NCBI RefSeq assembly: GCF_000306945.1
Contig: NC_018518.1
Location: 558,001 to 622,000 of the forward strand
Direction of reading: 5' to 3'
DNA: 64,000 bases
From: Bordetella pertussis 18323
GTDB lineage: Bacteria > Pseudomonadota > Gammaproteobacteria > Burkholderiales > Burkholderiaceae_B
Below the pieces are notes generated by a model. The model ran no database searches, was not told where the DNA came from, and was given only the letters and a program-made list of their open reading frames with translations. The position numbers were made by a program, and so were the translations under genes. Below, one piece after another: positions 63,611-64,000 of the stretch. Numbering within the stretch: the stretch's first letter is position 1; the number at the start of each line of letters is the position of its first letter.

Positions 63611-64000
63611 GTTTGTCCTCGGGCGGTATGGGCGGTCAGGCTGGCGTCCCGTCCCTGGTCCGCGTAAGCCAGGGAGATCAGCAGGTCCGGAGGGGGCAGC
63701 AAGCCTGCCGCGCGCTCCGGCCATTCGATCAAAACTACCGCGTCGTCACGCAGTAAATCTCGGAAACCGGCGTCCAGCCATTCGCGCGAATCGCTAAACC
63801 TATAAAAATCAAGGTGATAGAAGTATAAGTTAGAAACTTTATAGGATTCAAGCAGCGCGTAGCTGGGACTCTTGATCCGGCCCTGGATGCCGCATTCACG
63901 CAACAGTGCGCGCGTGAAGGCCGTCTTGCCGGCGCCCAGGTCGCCTTGCAGGTGGATCTGTCCCCCCGGCTGGCCGCCGCGCCGCCCGTCGACCAGCGGC
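63541..64000 (-). CDS. tsaE: tRNA threonylcarbamoyladenosine biosynthesis protein TsaE (partial)
   Basis: The N terminus is beyond the window edge. About 153 residues are visible. The Walker A motif GDLGAGKTAFTRALL is followed by IKSPSYALLESYKV, YHLDFYRFSDSREWLDAGF and VLIEWPERAAGLLPPPDL, with the switch and W-P-E motifs of TsaE. TsaE is the ATPase that drives the TsaBDE complex making t6A37 in tRNA. The 3' end overlaps amiC. An AT-rich patch (63785-63855) stands out from the rest of the gene. Confidence 0.92.
   Translation of the reverse strand, partial: PLVDGRRGGQPGGQIHLQGDLGAGKTAFTRALLRECGIQGRIKSPSYALLESYKVSNLYFYHLDFYRFSDSREWLDAGFRDLLRDDAVVLIEWPERAAGLLPPPDLLISLAYADQGRDASLTAHTARGQTWLNAIVPPPTARSLPAPPPADA
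63822..63851 (-). promoter_or_regulatory. Candidate sigma-70 promoter inside tsaE for amiC
   Basis: On the minus strand TTGAAT (63851-63846) and TATACT (63827-63822) are 18 bases apart, in the only clearly AT-rich stretch of tsaE. Transcription would start about 205 bases before the amiC ATG. This is inferred from sequence only. Confidence 0.4.

Overview
The window is GC-rich (codons mostly ending in G or C) and looks like a chromosome segment of Bordetella, most likely B. pertussis. The main reason is three near-identical 1043-bp IS481 copies plus an IS1002 remnant, together with Bug-family binding proteins, a cluster of broken genes and betaproteobacterial gene orders. No species marker gene was compared, so this is inference.

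Layout. 1-2972: end of phoR, a two-component system of the heavy-metal type and a DUF411 Cys-rich protein. 3079-8222: serA, a LysR regulator, a VOC-fold protein and the 5-oxoprolinase set pxpB-pxpC-pxpA. 8233-15217: an acyl-CoA type catabolic island (IclR, Bug protein, FAD monooxygenase, enoyl-CoA hydratase, alpha/beta hydrolase, CoA-transferase, GntR) in decay. 15351-21559: a 1320-residue FAD/Fe-S oxidoreductase, a dead VTT-family membrane protein and ilvA. 21608-25381: a porin split by IS481, a small DUF4148 protein and a frameshifted LysR gene. 25394-32986: apt and the cytochrome bd operon cydA-cydB-cydX-cydD-cydC behind a GbsR/MarR-type regulator. 33160-34593: a TonB-receptor stump ending at IS481 copy 2. 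34711-41218: GntR regulator, FAD-linked 2-hydroxyacid dehydrogenase, aldehyde dehydrogenase, thiC with a TPP riboswitch, and a lipoprotein with a SecD-like domain. 41361-44285: a HindIII-family restriction endonuclease gene with no methyltransferase beside it, then a truncated IS1002 and IS481 copy 3. 44287-53925: a second catabolic and transport island (SDR, lactonase-like hydrolase, carboxymuconolactone decarboxylase family, 3-hydroxyisobutyrate dehydrogenase family, GntR, TRAP transporter, MmgE/PrpD, Bug protein). 53944-64000: housekeeping genes folK, pcnB, a HAD phosphatase, hda, purM, miaA, mutL, a DedA protein, amiC and tsaE.

How it fits together. The two accessory islands pair solute-binding proteins and a TRAP transporter with CoA and ring/lactone-processing enzymes. 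In each, several enzymes carry nonsense codons or frameshifts while the transport genes stay open, so the pathways are probably lost. Ten genes or elements are visibly broken, and one more appears to lack its start codon. IS481 copy 1 is a simple insertion. Copies 2 and 3 have unrelated DNA on their two sides and mismatched target duplications, so they look like recombination joints.

A 28-bp palindrome and its relatives sit exactly between four convergent gene pairs. Long G or C tracts lie just before serA and the monooxygenase pseudogene. The endonuclease cut off by IS elements, the palindrome family and the IS junctions are the observations most worth following.
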